From assembly GCA_937936675.1 (NCBI GenBank), contig CALDDL010000126.1, positions 1 through 9,668 of the forward strand: a DNA stretch of 9,668 bases, in the 5' to 3' direction. The notes below the pieces were generated by a model. The model had not been told where the DNA came from and made no database searches. It saw nothing but the letters and a program-made list of their open reading frames with translations. This stretch comes from an uncultured bacterium (GTDB lineage: Bacteria > Bacteroidota > Ignavibacteria > Ignavibacteriales > Melioribacteraceae). The position numbers and the translations under genes are program-made. The stretch's first letter is position 1; every line of letters starts with the position of its first letter. Positions 1 through 5,604 of this stretch are shown here, one piece after another.

Positions 1-49
1 TTATAAAGTTAAGGATTTTTCATATTAATCATTCGTGTAAGCATAATTC

Positions 50-78
50 TTGACAGAATTATTCTAATAAGTTAAAAT
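50..78 (+). promoter_or_regulatory. Sigma70-like promoter candidate
   Basis: TTGACA at 50-55 and TAAAAT at 73-78 are separated by exactly 17 bases, a textbook housekeeping spacing with a perfect -35 and a one-mismatch -10. A short inverted repeat (AATTCT at 45-50, AGAATT at 55-60) overlaps the -35. The element reads toward the gene remnant at 107-253 and then mazE. It may be the leftover promoter of the decayed gene or a distal promoter for mazEF. Promoters of this lineage can differ from the E. coli consensus, so this is a sequence match only. Confidence 0.4.
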
Positions 79-106
79 TATTTTTGATATGTAGGAGCAA
101 TCTTAA

Positions 107-253
107 TATACTCAAGACCTTACTCTTCCCGGCGGCAAGTTGTTAAAGGAGAGGGGCATTTATAGTCTCGTTTGGAATAAAGATAATGACGGAAATTGGA
201 AATTAAAACTTGTTCATATCGAAGATGTTACCCGGCTACCGGATATAAAATAA
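107..253 (+). pseudogene. Possible C-terminal remnant of a SnoaL/DUF4440-like protein
   Basis: An open frame runs from just after a stop at 104-106 to TAA at 251-253 and encodes 48 residues with no usable start codon. Its middle reads LTLPGGKLLKERGIYSLVW and is followed by a DGNWKLKLVH stretch. That layout of a beta strand, a glycine turn, a G-x-Y-x-x-x-W strand and then 'DG-x-W-K' resembles the last strands of SnoaL-like/DUF4440 proteins (NTF2-fold, usually about 120-160 aa). Only the tail is present. The upstream frame is closed by stops at 92-94 and 104-106, and I found no N-terminal half. I infer a decayed gene cut during arrival or rearrangement around the mazEF module. Chance similarity in such a short piece remains possible. 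Confidence 0.35.
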
Positions 254-254
254 T

Positions 255-295
255 TTGATAATTTAGTCAAATGTAATTACATTGTAGTTACATTT
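255..295 (+). promoter_or_regulatory. mazEF promoter and palindromic operator candidate
   Basis: TTGATA (255-260) and TACATT (278-283) lie 17 bases apart and form a plausible promoter. The segment 269-295 is a 27-nt imperfect palindrome: arms AAATGTAA and TTACATTT are perfect, and only the centre and one symmetric pair mismatch. It contains the perfect 12-nt palindrome ATGTAATTACAT at 271-282. The palindrome covers the -10 and ends 17 bases before the mazE start. MazE/AbrB antitoxins, alone or with MazF, are known to repress their own operon by binding palindromes at the promoter, so an autoregulatory operator is the natural reading. Confidence 0.6.
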
Positions 296-312
296 ATAAA
301 GGTTAGTTATTT

Positions 313-570
313 ATGAAAACAAAAATAGTGAAAATTGGGAATTCGAGAGGGATAAGAATTCCTAAGTCATTTATAGAAGAAAGCGGTCTAAAAAGTGAAG
401 TAGAGCTTGAGATTAATGATGGCAAGATTATAATTAAATCTCATAGTAAACCCAGAGAACATTGGGAGTCTGCTTTTCAAAAAATGGCTAAAGCCGGAGA
501 TGATAATTTGCTTGATTCCAAAACTCTTTTTATTCAATCTAATTGGGATAAAGTAGAATGGGAGTGGTAA
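313..570 (+). CDS. mazE: MazE-type antitoxin (AbrB/SpoVT fold)
   Basis: This is the antitoxin of a type II toxin-antitoxin pair. Family knowledge says it dimerises, binds its promoter through the N-terminal swapped-hairpin AbrB domain and blocks MazF with its flexible C-terminal tail. Residues 1-46 carry the hallmark pattern, beginning MKTKIVKIGNSRGIRIPKS, with the conserved 'KIGNSRGIRIP' DNA-binding hairpin. Residues 47-85 are polar and end in an acidic-aromatic run (WDKVEWEW) typical of MazF-neutralising tails. At 85 aa it is normal length. An AAAGG site at 298-302 lies 10 bases before the ATG. Its stop at 568-570 directly touches the toxin's ATG, so the two are translationally coupled. The palindrome upstream (269-295) is its likely operator. 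Family assignment is secure; the binding site is inferred. Confidence 0.92.
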   Translation: MKTKIVKIGNSRGIRIPKSFIEESGLKSEVELEINDGKIIIKSHSKPREHWESAFQKMAKAGDDNLLDSKTLFIQSNWDKVEWEW

Positions 571-891
571 ATGTTTTCTCGTTTTGATATTTATTATGTC
601 AATTTGGATCCCACTATCGGCGGTGAAATAAAAAAAACTCGCCCGTGTGTTATAATCTCACCCAACGAAATGAATCACAATATCGCAACAATTATTGTGG
701 CGCCAATAACCTCTAAGTTGCGAAATTATCCTTCAAGAGTTCCTTGCAAGGTAGAAGGGAAACAAGGTCAAATAGTTTTAGACCAAATTAGAACGGTAGA
801 TAAAATAAGACTAGTTAAAAAAATAGATACCCTTAATAAAAATACGCAGGCAAAGGTCTTAGCTGTATTAAGAGAAATGTTTGCTGAATAA
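571..891 (+). CDS. mazF: MazF/PemK-type mRNA interferase toxin
   Basis: This is the toxin partner, a ribosome-independent endoribonuclease of the PemK/MazF SH3-like fold that cuts single-stranded RNA at short motifs. The cleavage motif cannot be read from sequence. At 106 aa it is close to the family's usual 110-117 aa. Visible hallmarks are the N-terminal 'DIYYVNLDPTIGGEIKKTRPCVI' region with the conserved Arg (R24) before the Pro, the 'VAPITSK' strand with Thr47/Ser48 matching the catalytic Thr of characterised MazF, and the 'GQIVLDQIRTVDKIRL' segment with D71, Q72 and R74. All key residues are present, so it should be active. The ATG follows the mazE stop with no gap, and the end of mazE (GGGAG) serves as ribosome site. 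A hairpin terminator follows within 10 bases, making this a compact two-gene cassette. Confidence 0.93.
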   Translation: MFSRFDIYYVNLDPTIGGEIKKTRPCVIISPNEMNHNIATIIVAPITSKLRNYPSRVPCKVEGKQGQIVLDQIRTVDKIRLVKKIDTLNKNTQAKVLAVLREMFAE

Positions 892-895
892 ACAT

Positions 896-926
896 AAAAA
901 AAGCTGCCTTAACGCAGGCAGCTTTT
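896..926. terminator. Bidirectional rho-independent terminator
   Basis: A perfect 11-bp stem is formed by AAAAGCTGCCT (899-909) and AGGCAGCTTTT (916-926) around a 6-base loop. Read on the plus strand it ends mazEF with a TTTT run. Read on the minus strand it is followed by seven T's (902 down to 896), so it is even better suited to end the pepT/small-membrane-protein transcript coming from the right. It sits in the 65-bp gap between the convergent units, as expected for a shared terminator. Confidence 0.85.
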
Positions 927-956
927 AATTAATTCTAACTATATTGATAATATTTC

Positions 957-1133
957 TTATACTTCTTTCTTGTCCGGATCTTCTTTTTTCTTCGCTTTAT
1001 ATATACTCTGCTGTCCTACTCGATCGCGCTTATCGATCCATTTGTCTAACTTGCTAATCAAAAAGCCCATTAGAGCAATTCCGATTAAGATCAAAGCGGC
1101 TACGAGTATAAAAATCATTGTATATAAAGACAT
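957..1133 (-). CDS. Small single-span membrane protein (58 aa), unknown function
   Basis: The reading frame starts MSLYTMIFILVAALILIGIA and ends in a lysine-rich tail (KAKKKEDPDKKEV). Residues 5-26 are a continuous hydrophobic stretch, a clear membrane segment, followed by a charged part (residues 28-58) containing LDKWIDKRDRVGQQ that may be a short amphipathic helix. The positive-rich C-terminus suggests it faces the cytoplasm. A strong AAAGGAAA ribosome site lies just before the ATG at 1133, which argues for a real gene. It lies 41 bases downstream of pepT on the same strand, before the shared terminator, so it is probably the last gene of the pepT transcript. I recognise no family; small proteins of this design often act as accessory subunits or remain uncharacterised. 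Confidence 0.7.
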   Translation of the reverse strand: MSLYTMIFILVAALILIGIALMGFLISKLDKWIDKRDRVGQQSIYKAKKKEDPDKKEV

Positions 1134-1174
1134 AACTTTCCTTTATTAATAAGACGCAAAAAAGCATAAAAATG

Positions 1175-2425
1175 TTACGCTTTTTCTTCCCAAACTTGAG
1201 CTAAAGTAACGATCATTTTTACAGCCATTTCCATATCCTGAATAGCCACATATTCATAAAACGCATGGAAATTATGTCCGCCGGCAAATAAATTTGGAGT
1301 GGGCAGACCCATATAACTTAATCTTGATCCGTCAGTGCCACCTCTAATTGCAGAATTAAGTGGAAGTACATTCAATCTTTTTAATGCTTCTTCGGCATTT
1401 GCTTGAACTTCGGGATGGTCATCTAAGATATATTTCATATTTCTATATTGCTCAATCACTTGGAAATCGAATCCTGCGCCTTTGTAATTGGCAACTGTTT
1501 TTTCTACTAACGATTTTAATAGCGATTCATATTCTTTCAATTTTTTTGCATCGAAATCCCGAATGATAAATTTTAGTGTTACTAAGGTTTCGTTTCCTTC
1601 AATTCCGACAGGGTGAACGTAGCCTTCTCTCTTCTCTGTAGTTTCGGGAGATAAGGTGTCTTTCGGAAGTGATTCTAAAAATTCGGAAGCTAATTTAATT
1701 GCGTTTATCATCTTCCCTTTTGCATAACCGGGATGAACATTCTTTCCATGTAATTTTATTACTACTGCATCTGCGCTGAATGTTTCTGTTTCTACTTCCC
1801 CTCTCGATGAGCCGTCAATTGTGTAAGCATATTTCGCACCGAATTTTGCAACGTTAAATTTCTCTGTTCCACGTCCCACTTCTTCATCAGGAGTAAAACA
1901 AACTTTTATTGTTCCATGTTTTACTTCGGGATGCTGAATCAAATAATTTATCGCATCCATAATTTCTGCAATGCCGGCTTTATCATCAGCTCCAAGTAAA
2001 GTAGTGCCGTCGGTTGTAATAATATCAAAACCGATCATATCTAAAAGTTCGGGATTATTTGCTACATCAATTATTTTTGTTGTATCGCCGGGAAGAACAA
2101 TATCATTGCCTTGATAATTTTCGTGAATTACGGGTTTAACATCTTTGCCCGATACTGCAGGAGAAGTATCAACGTGTGCAATAAAACCGATAACCGGTAC
2201 ATCCTTTTCGCTGTTTGCCGGAAGAGTAGCCATTACATAACCAAACTCATCCATCGTCGCATCTTTTAATCCGATTTCATGTAATTCTTTCACTAAATCT
2301 TTAGATAGTTCTAATTGTTTTAAATCACTCGGAAAAGAAGTAGAATCTTCATTAGATTGCGTATCATATTTTACATATTTTAGAAATCGTTCTACGACTG
2401 TAAATTTGTAGTTAGGATTAAACAT
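1175..2425 (-). CDS. pepT: Peptidase T (tripeptide aminopeptidase, M20B)
   Basis: Cytoplasmic zinc aminopeptidase that removes the N-terminal residue from tripeptides; member of the M20 family (subfamily M20B). It has 416 aa, against 408 in E. coli PepT. The metal and catalytic residues are all visible and fall at a nearly constant offset from E. coli: H84 and D86 in 'FIAHVDTSP', bridging D147 in 'LLGADDKAG', general base E181 with E182 in 'FTPDEEVGRG', D204 in 'YTIDGSSRGE', and H387 in 'GGHNFHAF'. The dimerisation (lid) domain occupies the middle, roughly residues 215-330, and the substrate-binding 'GGTDGSRLS' precedes the last metal ligand. A GAGGAA site sits just before the ATG. It is divergent from the nucleoside phosphorylase gene (95-bp gap) and followed by a small membrane protein gene. 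No damage is seen. Confidence 0.95.
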   Translation of the reverse strand: MFNPNYKFTVVERFLKYVKYDTQSNEDSTSFPSDLKQLELSKDLVKELHEIGLKDATMDEFGYVMATLPANSEKDVPVIGFIAHVDTSPAVSGKDVKPVIHENYQGNDIVLPGDTTKIIDVANNPELLDMIGFDIITTDGTTLLGADDKAGIAEIMDAINYLIQHPEVKHGTIKVCFTPDEEVGRGTEKFNVAKFGAKYAYTIDGSSRGEVETETFSADAVVIKLHGKNVHPGYAKGKMINAIKLASEFLESLPKDTLSPETTEKREGYVHPVGIEGNETLVTLKFIIRDFDAKKLKEYESLLKSLVEKTVANYKGAGFDFQVIEQYRNMKYILDDHPEVQANAEEALKRLNVLPLNSAIRGGTDGSRLSYMGLPTPNLFAGGHNFHAFYEYVAIQDMEMAVKMIVTLAQVWEEKA

Positions 2426-2520
2426 AAATTCCTCATTATTTTATTTATTTTAGTTCCATTAATATTGATTTATGAATAATATCTAATTACGCTAATAATA
2501 TCAACTAACATAGAAAATAG

Positions 2521-3828
2521 ATGAACACAATTGAATTAATTCGTAAAAAAAGAGAAGCTAAATCTCTCTCAACTGAAGAAATCGAGTATATGATCGAAAA
2601 TTTCGTAACCAGAAAAATTCCCGATTATCAATTCGCTTCATTTTTAATGGCGTCCTTTATTAATGGTTTGAATAAAAAAGAGACTTCCGCATTAACCAAA
2701 TCGATGTTATATAGCGGAAAGGTGCTCGACCTATCTGAAATTCCGGGTATTAAAGTGGATAAACATTCCACAGGCGGAGTGGGTGATAAAACATCTCTTA
2801 TTATTGCTCCTATTGTTGCTGCCGCAGGCGTTCCCGTGCCAATGATTAGCGGACGCGGACTCGGTCATTCAGGCGGCACTCTCGATAAACTCGAAGCTAT
2901 CCCCGGATTTAAAACGAATCTAAACTTAAAACAATATAAATCCGTTTTGAAAAATTGCGGTGCTGTTTTAATCGGACAGACAAAAGAAATTGCTCCGGCT
3001 GATAAAATAATTTATTCGCTTAGAGATGTAACTGCAACCGTAGAATCAATCCCATTAATTACCGCAAGTATTATGAGTAAAAAACTTGCCGAAGGTATTG
3101 ATGGACTTGTACTTGACGTCAAAACGGGTAACGGTGCTTTTATGAAAACATTAAATGATTCTAAATCCCTCGCTCAATCATTAATTGATACTGCCCTTTC
3201 GTTTAATAAAAAAGTAATCGCATTTATTACAGATATGAATCAGCCGCTCGGTAATTATATCGGTAATTGGTTTGAAGTCCTTGAATCGATTCAAGTGCTG
3301 CAAGGAGAAAAAGTAGATGATCTTCTCGAAGTGTCTTTAAATCTTTCAGGTGCTATGATCTATCTTGGTAAAAAAGCCGGTTCAATTAAAGAAGGAATAG
3401 ATATATCAAAAGAATTAATTAAGAACGGAAAAGCATTTGATAAATTCCTCGAAATTTCAAGACTTCAAAATGGTGAAGAGCAATATTTAAGGGATCCATC
3501 TCTATATCCGCAATCTCAATATGTCGTTGATATAACTGCCGATGAATCGGGATATATATCAAGTTACGATACTTATCAAATCGGAATGATATCACTTGAA
3601 CTTGGCGCAGGAAGATTAACCAAGAATGATATTATCGATCCTAAAGCGGGAATTATTATAAATAAAAAGATTGGCGACAAAGTAAAGAAAGGCGATTCAA
3701 TTGCTCAACTCTTTACTGATAAAGAAAATGCAATTGAAAAAGCTATTAATGATTATGGTGCTTCCATTGGTATTTCAAAAAAGGCAACCAAAAAACCGAA
3801 ATTAATAAAAACCGTTATTCATGGTTAA
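2521..3828 (+). CDS. pdp: Pyrimidine-nucleoside (thymidine) phosphorylase
   Basis: Catalyses reversible phosphorolysis of thymidine, deoxyuridine and possibly uridine to base plus (deoxy)ribose-1-phosphate, for pyrimidine salvage in the cytoplasm. Its 435 aa matches the family (433-440). An N-terminal helical domain (residues 1-65 and part of 160-195) is followed by the phosphate-binding 'KHSTGGVGDKTS' (81-92) and the family signature SGRGLGHSGGTLDKLEAIPG (110-129). Substrate residues H82, R168, S183 and K187 occur at a constant offset of three from E. coli thymidine phosphorylase (H85, R171, S186, K190). The C-terminal PYNP_C domain spans about 345-419. Sequence alone does not separate strict thymidine phosphorylase (DeoA) from broad Pdp. 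No good Shine-Dalgarno precedes the ATG. It is followed 14 bases later by the DUF971 gene. Confidence 0.92.
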   Translation: MNTIELIRKKREAKSLSTEEIEYMIENFVTRKIPDYQFASFLMASFINGLNKKETSALTKSMLYSGKVLDLSEIPGIKVDKHSTGGVGDKTSLIIAPIVAAAGVPVPMISGRGLGHSGGTLDKLEAIPGFKTNLNLKQYKSVLKNCGAVLIGQTKEIAPADKIIYSLRDVTATVESIPLITASIMSKKLAEGIDGLVLDVKTGNGAFMKTLNDSKSLAQSLIDTALSFNKKVIAFITDMNQPLGNYIGNWFEVLESIQVLQGEKVDDLLEVSLNLSGAMIYLGKKAGSIKEGIDISKELIKNGKAFDKFLEISRLQNGEEQYLRDPSLYPQSQYVVDITADESGYISSYDTYQIGMISLELGAGRLTKNDIIDPKAGIIINKKIGDKVKKGDSIAQLFTDKENAIEKAINDYGASIGISKKATKKPKLIKTVIHG

Positions 3829-3842
3829 AAGGGATTTATAAA

Positions 3843-4193
3843 ATGAAACCAAAGAAAATAAAATTACACAAAGACGAATCGATATTGGAGATCATTTGGG
3901 ATAATGATTTTGTTCATCGATTCCCATTAAAATTTTTAAGAGATGAATCTCCCGATGCCGGCAATAAAGGGGAAACGATTATGTGGAAGCATTATCCGCC
4001 ACCACCAAAAGGTCCGGATAAACCGGGAAAATATGAGATTGAGAAAATCGACAAGGTCGGTAATTACGGAATCCAAATTAAATGGAAAGATGGTAATGAC
4101 GATGGCATCTATTCGTGGGATCTGCTTGTGCAAATGGGAGATTTAATCGAAGTAAAAAACAATCTCCGCAAAGATTTAGACTCCGAGCATTAA
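3843..4193 (+). CDS. DUF971 (GBBH-like N-terminal domain) protein
   Basis: A single-domain 116-aa protein of the DUF971 family, which shares its fold with the N-terminal zinc domain of gamma-butyrobetaine hydroxylase and is also found fused to Mrp/ApbC iron-sulfur ATPases. Recognisable parts are 'HRFPLKFLRDESPDAGNKGE' (25-44) and the C-terminal 'VGNYGIQIKWKDGNDDGIYSWDLL' (72-95). The cellular role of stand-alone members is not settled; a link to Fe-S or cofactor metabolism is only suggested by the fusions. Many relatives have a CPCxxC-like cysteine cluster after 'LRD'; here those positions read S, D and N and the protein contains no cysteine. It follows the phosphorylase by 14 bases with an AGGG site, so it is in the same operon. 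Confidence 0.8.
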   Translation: MKPKKIKLHKDESILEIIWDNDFVHRFPLKFLRDESPDAGNKGETIMWKHYPPPPKGPDKPGKYEIEKIDKVGNYGIQIKWKDGNDDGIYSWDLLVQMGDLIEVKNNLRKDLDSEH

Positions 4194-4242
4194 AGTATTA
4201 GTCTGATATTGATTTGGAGAGCTGTCTTTATTCTTGTTAAAC

Positions 4243-4428
4243 TCATTCATATATTAAAATTCCCTTCCGCTTGATTTCTTCTAAGGCAAAAGGAGAATTC
4301 TCAAAATCTTTTCTTGTGAATGGATGATATTCAATACCCTTATCTATATCAATAGATAAGGGTATTAATATTTTTTCAATTTTCTTATTCGCTCGATTCT
4401 TCAAAGAAATAGCACATACAAAAAATAT
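4243..4428 (-). pseudogene. C-terminal remnant of a minimal nucleotidyltransferase
   Basis: The open frame begins directly after the double stop (TAA TAA) of the thioredoxin gene, in the same frame, and ends at TGA 4243-4245. It encodes 61 residues including KGIEYHPFTRKDFENSPFAL and the ending 'EEIKRKGILIYE'. This is the typical tail of MNT/KNTase-like nucleotidyltransferase-domain proteins, where an 'I-x-x-x-P-F-x-x-x-x-F' strand-turn is followed by 'SPF..EI.R.GI.LYE'. The N-terminal catalytic part (GS-x-x-x-G followed by D-x-D) is missing, and I did not find it elsewhere in the window. No ATG precedes the recognisable part, though an in-frame TTG exists. I infer a dead gene truncated by the thioredoxin operon's arrival or by deletion. 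Such proteins are often antitoxins paired with HEPN toxins; no partner is present here. Confidence 0.55.
4333..4376 (+). terminator. Rho-independent terminator of the pdp-DUF971 unit
   Basis: A perfect 15-bp stem, AATACCCTTATCTAT (4333-4347) with ATAGATAAGGGTATT (4352-4366), has a four-base loop and is followed by AATATTTTTTC (six T's). It is oriented for plus-strand transcripts, 140 bases after the DUF971 stop. The minus strand lacks a T run after the stem, so it probably does not end the thioredoxin operon. The hairpin lies inside the decayed nucleotidyltransferase frame. Confidence 0.8.
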
Positions 4429-4431
4429 TTA

Positions 4432-5031
4432 TTATAATAGCTCTTTTATATGATTTTCATAAACCGACATAGATACAAGTCCTTCGTGCATTGCTACAAC
4501 GGAACCTTTCTTATCAATTATAAATGATGTAGGTATAGCTCTAATTCCGCCATAAGATTGATATACACCCATATTACCATAAACAATCGGATAATTAATT
4601 CCATACTCTTTTATGAATGGAACTACTTTGTCTTTGGTATCGGAATCTGTTGAAATACCAATAATCTCCACACCCTTACTGCCATATTTTTTCTTAAGAG
4701 CAATTAAATCAGGAATACCTTTACGACATGGGGGACACCATGTAGCCCAGAAATCAATAATTACTACTTTACCTTTTAGATCGGAAAGTTTAAGTGTTTT
4801 TCCATCCGATGTAGGTAAATTAAAATCAGGTGCCGGTGTTGATTTACTCTGTGGTTCAGAAGCAGCGAGATAATTTGGAGGATATGGACCTTTCTCCGGT
4901 TCCGAGCCAGTATTATTTAGTACGAATAAGACAACAACTAAGCCAATAAAGAAACCGGTATAGATCCAATTCTTCTGTTTTTTAGTTAATCCAGTAGCTT
5001 CATTCTTTTTTGATTTATTATTATCAGCCAT
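4432..5031 (-). CDS. TlpA/ResA-like membrane-anchored thioredoxin
   Basis: Thiol-disulfide oxidoreductase held outside the cytoplasm by an N-terminal anchor. With the ATG at 5031 it has 199 aa. Residues about 22-39 (WIYTGFFIGLVVVLFVLN) are a membrane segment after a lysine-rich start, so the catalytic domain faces the periplasm. A Pro/Ser linker leads to a redoxin domain (about 67-199) with active site W-C-P-P-C (C99, C102) in 'FWATWCPPCRKG' and the cis-Pro motif 'RAIPTSF' (P167). This pattern fits ResA/TlpA/CcmG proteins, which reduce apocytochrome c or other exported cysteines. An upstream in-frame TTG (5040) would add three residues, but AAGGA (5041-5045) touches it, whereas it sits 9 bases from the ATG, so ATG is preferred. 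It is the last gene of a tight three-gene redox unit. Confidence 0.88.
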   Translation of the reverse strand: MADNNKSKKNEATGLTKKQKNWIYTGFFIGLVVVLFVLNNTGSEPEKGPYPPNYLAASEPQSKSTPAPDFNLPTSDGKTLKLSDLKGKVVIIDFWATWCPPCRKGIPDLIALKKKYGSKGVEIIGISTDSDTKDKVVPFIKEYGINYPIVYGNMGVYQSYGGIRAIPTSFIIDKKGSVVAMHEGLVSMSVYENHIKELL

Positions 5032-5040
5032 TATTTCCAA

Positions 5041-5045
5041 TCCTT
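5041..5045 (-). promoter_or_regulatory. Ribosome binding site deciding the thioredoxin start
   Basis: AAGGA on the minus strand lies 9 bases from the ATG at 5031 and zero bases from an in-frame TTG at 5040. The spacing supports the ATG. The site overlaps the TAA stop (5044-5046) of the DUF1858 gene, which implies translational coupling. Confidence 0.6.
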
Positions 5046-5265
5046 ATTTTTTATTCAATAATTTATTAAGGTCATCTACAAAGATAGAAATTTCTTTATC
5101 AGAAAATCCTTTTTCTTTGCATGCATTTTCTAAAGAACCCCAAATTGGCTCGCCGCATCTTAAACATCTAATACCCATTTCCATTAAATAGGCAACAGAT
5201 TCGGGAACTTCTTTTATAAGGTCTTCGATCTCTATCTCTTTTTTAATTTCAACTATCTGATTCAC
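5044..5265 (-). CDS. DUF1858 domain protein (CxxC redox-disulfide family)
   Basis: A 73-aa stand-alone DUF1858 domain, the small family annotated as hybrid-cluster-protein-associated redox disulfide domain. Residues 12-36 fit the pattern 'I-x-D-L-I-x-x-x-P-x-x-x-x-x-L-x-x-x-G-I-x-C-x-x-C', with the pair C34 and C37 in 'GIRCLRCGEP', then 'SLENACKEKGF' with a third cysteine (C49), and the usual 'LNKLL' end. No signal peptide is seen, so it is probably cytoplasmic. The start is GTG at 5265 with an AGGA site 8 bases upstream. It overlaps the preceding DUF6132 gene by 17 bases and ends 12 bases before the thioredoxin ATG. The biochemical role of DUF1858 is not established; context suggests passing electrons or a sulfur group to the membrane redox partners. 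Confidence 0.82.
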   Translation of the reverse strand: MNQIVEIKKEIEIEDLIKEVPESVAYLMEMGIRCLRCGEPIWGSLENACKEKGFSDKEISIFVDDLNKLLNKK

Positions 5266-5461
5266 TTTTTTGTTCCTTTTTCTTCGTTAAGGGGAATACA
5301 TAAATTAAGCCAATCAAACCGCCATACATAGTGGAAATCCACGGATTGCTCGTAATCGGACAAGTGCCCGTATTGCAGCCGATGAAATAATAGTAAGAAT
5401 ATCCAAGAACAGCTCCAAGAAGAATCGGAAAAGATTTTTTTAGCACAATTTTATAATTCAC
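5249..5461 (-). CDS. DUF6132-like small membrane protein with conserved cysteines
   Basis: A 70-aa protein with two membrane segments: residues about 9-27 (KSFPILLGAVLGYSYYYFI) and about 44-58 (TMYGGLIGLIYVFPL). Between them sits 'GCNTGTCPITSNPWISTMYG' (28-47) with C29 and C34. This 'GC-x-x-G-x-CPITSNP' signature is that of DUF6132, a small family seen mainly in Bacteroidota and Chlorobiota and often next to thioredoxin or rhodanese genes. The lysine-rich ends place both termini in the cytoplasm and the cysteine loop outside, on the same side as the TlpA domain. The start is GTG at 5461, with AAGGA 8 bases before it. It is the first gene of the three-gene unit. Function is unknown; the cysteines suggest a disulfide relay. 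Confidence 0.78.
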   Translation of the reverse strand: MNYKIVLKKSFPILLGAVLGYSYYYFIGCNTGTCPITSNPWISTMYGGLIGLIYVFPLTKKKEQKSESDS

Positions 5462-5604
5462 ACAAAAATTCCTTCTTTAATCAAATATCTATTTTTCATT
5501 AGATGCTAAAATTAATATTTAGTTTCAATTCTTATTCTTGCTCTTATATAGTTGATTTGATACTTTATGATAATTAATTTTAATAATTAAGACCGGAGCC
5601 GCAA

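Noticed and set aside
313..891. mazEF as a novel toxin-antitoxin type
   Set aside because: Both proteins carry all standard MazE and MazF landmarks and the usual gene order; it is a typical type II pair.
1360..1566. Plus-strand 68-codon open frame inside the pepT region
   Set aside because: It is antisense to the metal-binding half of peptidase T, has no ribosome site or recognisable domain, and is a shadow of the real gene.
2426..2520. Defined promoters or operator between pepT and pdp
   Set aside because: The 95-bp spacer is AT-rich with only partial -35/-10 matches and no convincing palindrome.
3936..4146. Two 65-67 codon frames, one on each strand, within the DUF971 gene
   Set aside because: Both overlap the clear DUF971 coding frame fully and show no family features.
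5038..5040. TTG as start of the TlpA-like protein (three residues longer)
   Set aside because: The AAGGA site touches the TTG directly but is ideally spaced from the ATG at 5031.
5462..5604. Promoter pair in the divergent spacer between the redox unit and the 263-aa gene
   Set aside because: Several TTGATT/TTGATA and TAATTT-like pieces exist, but none has good matches in both boxes at proper spacing in such AT-rich DNA. A promoter must be here, but I cannot place it.
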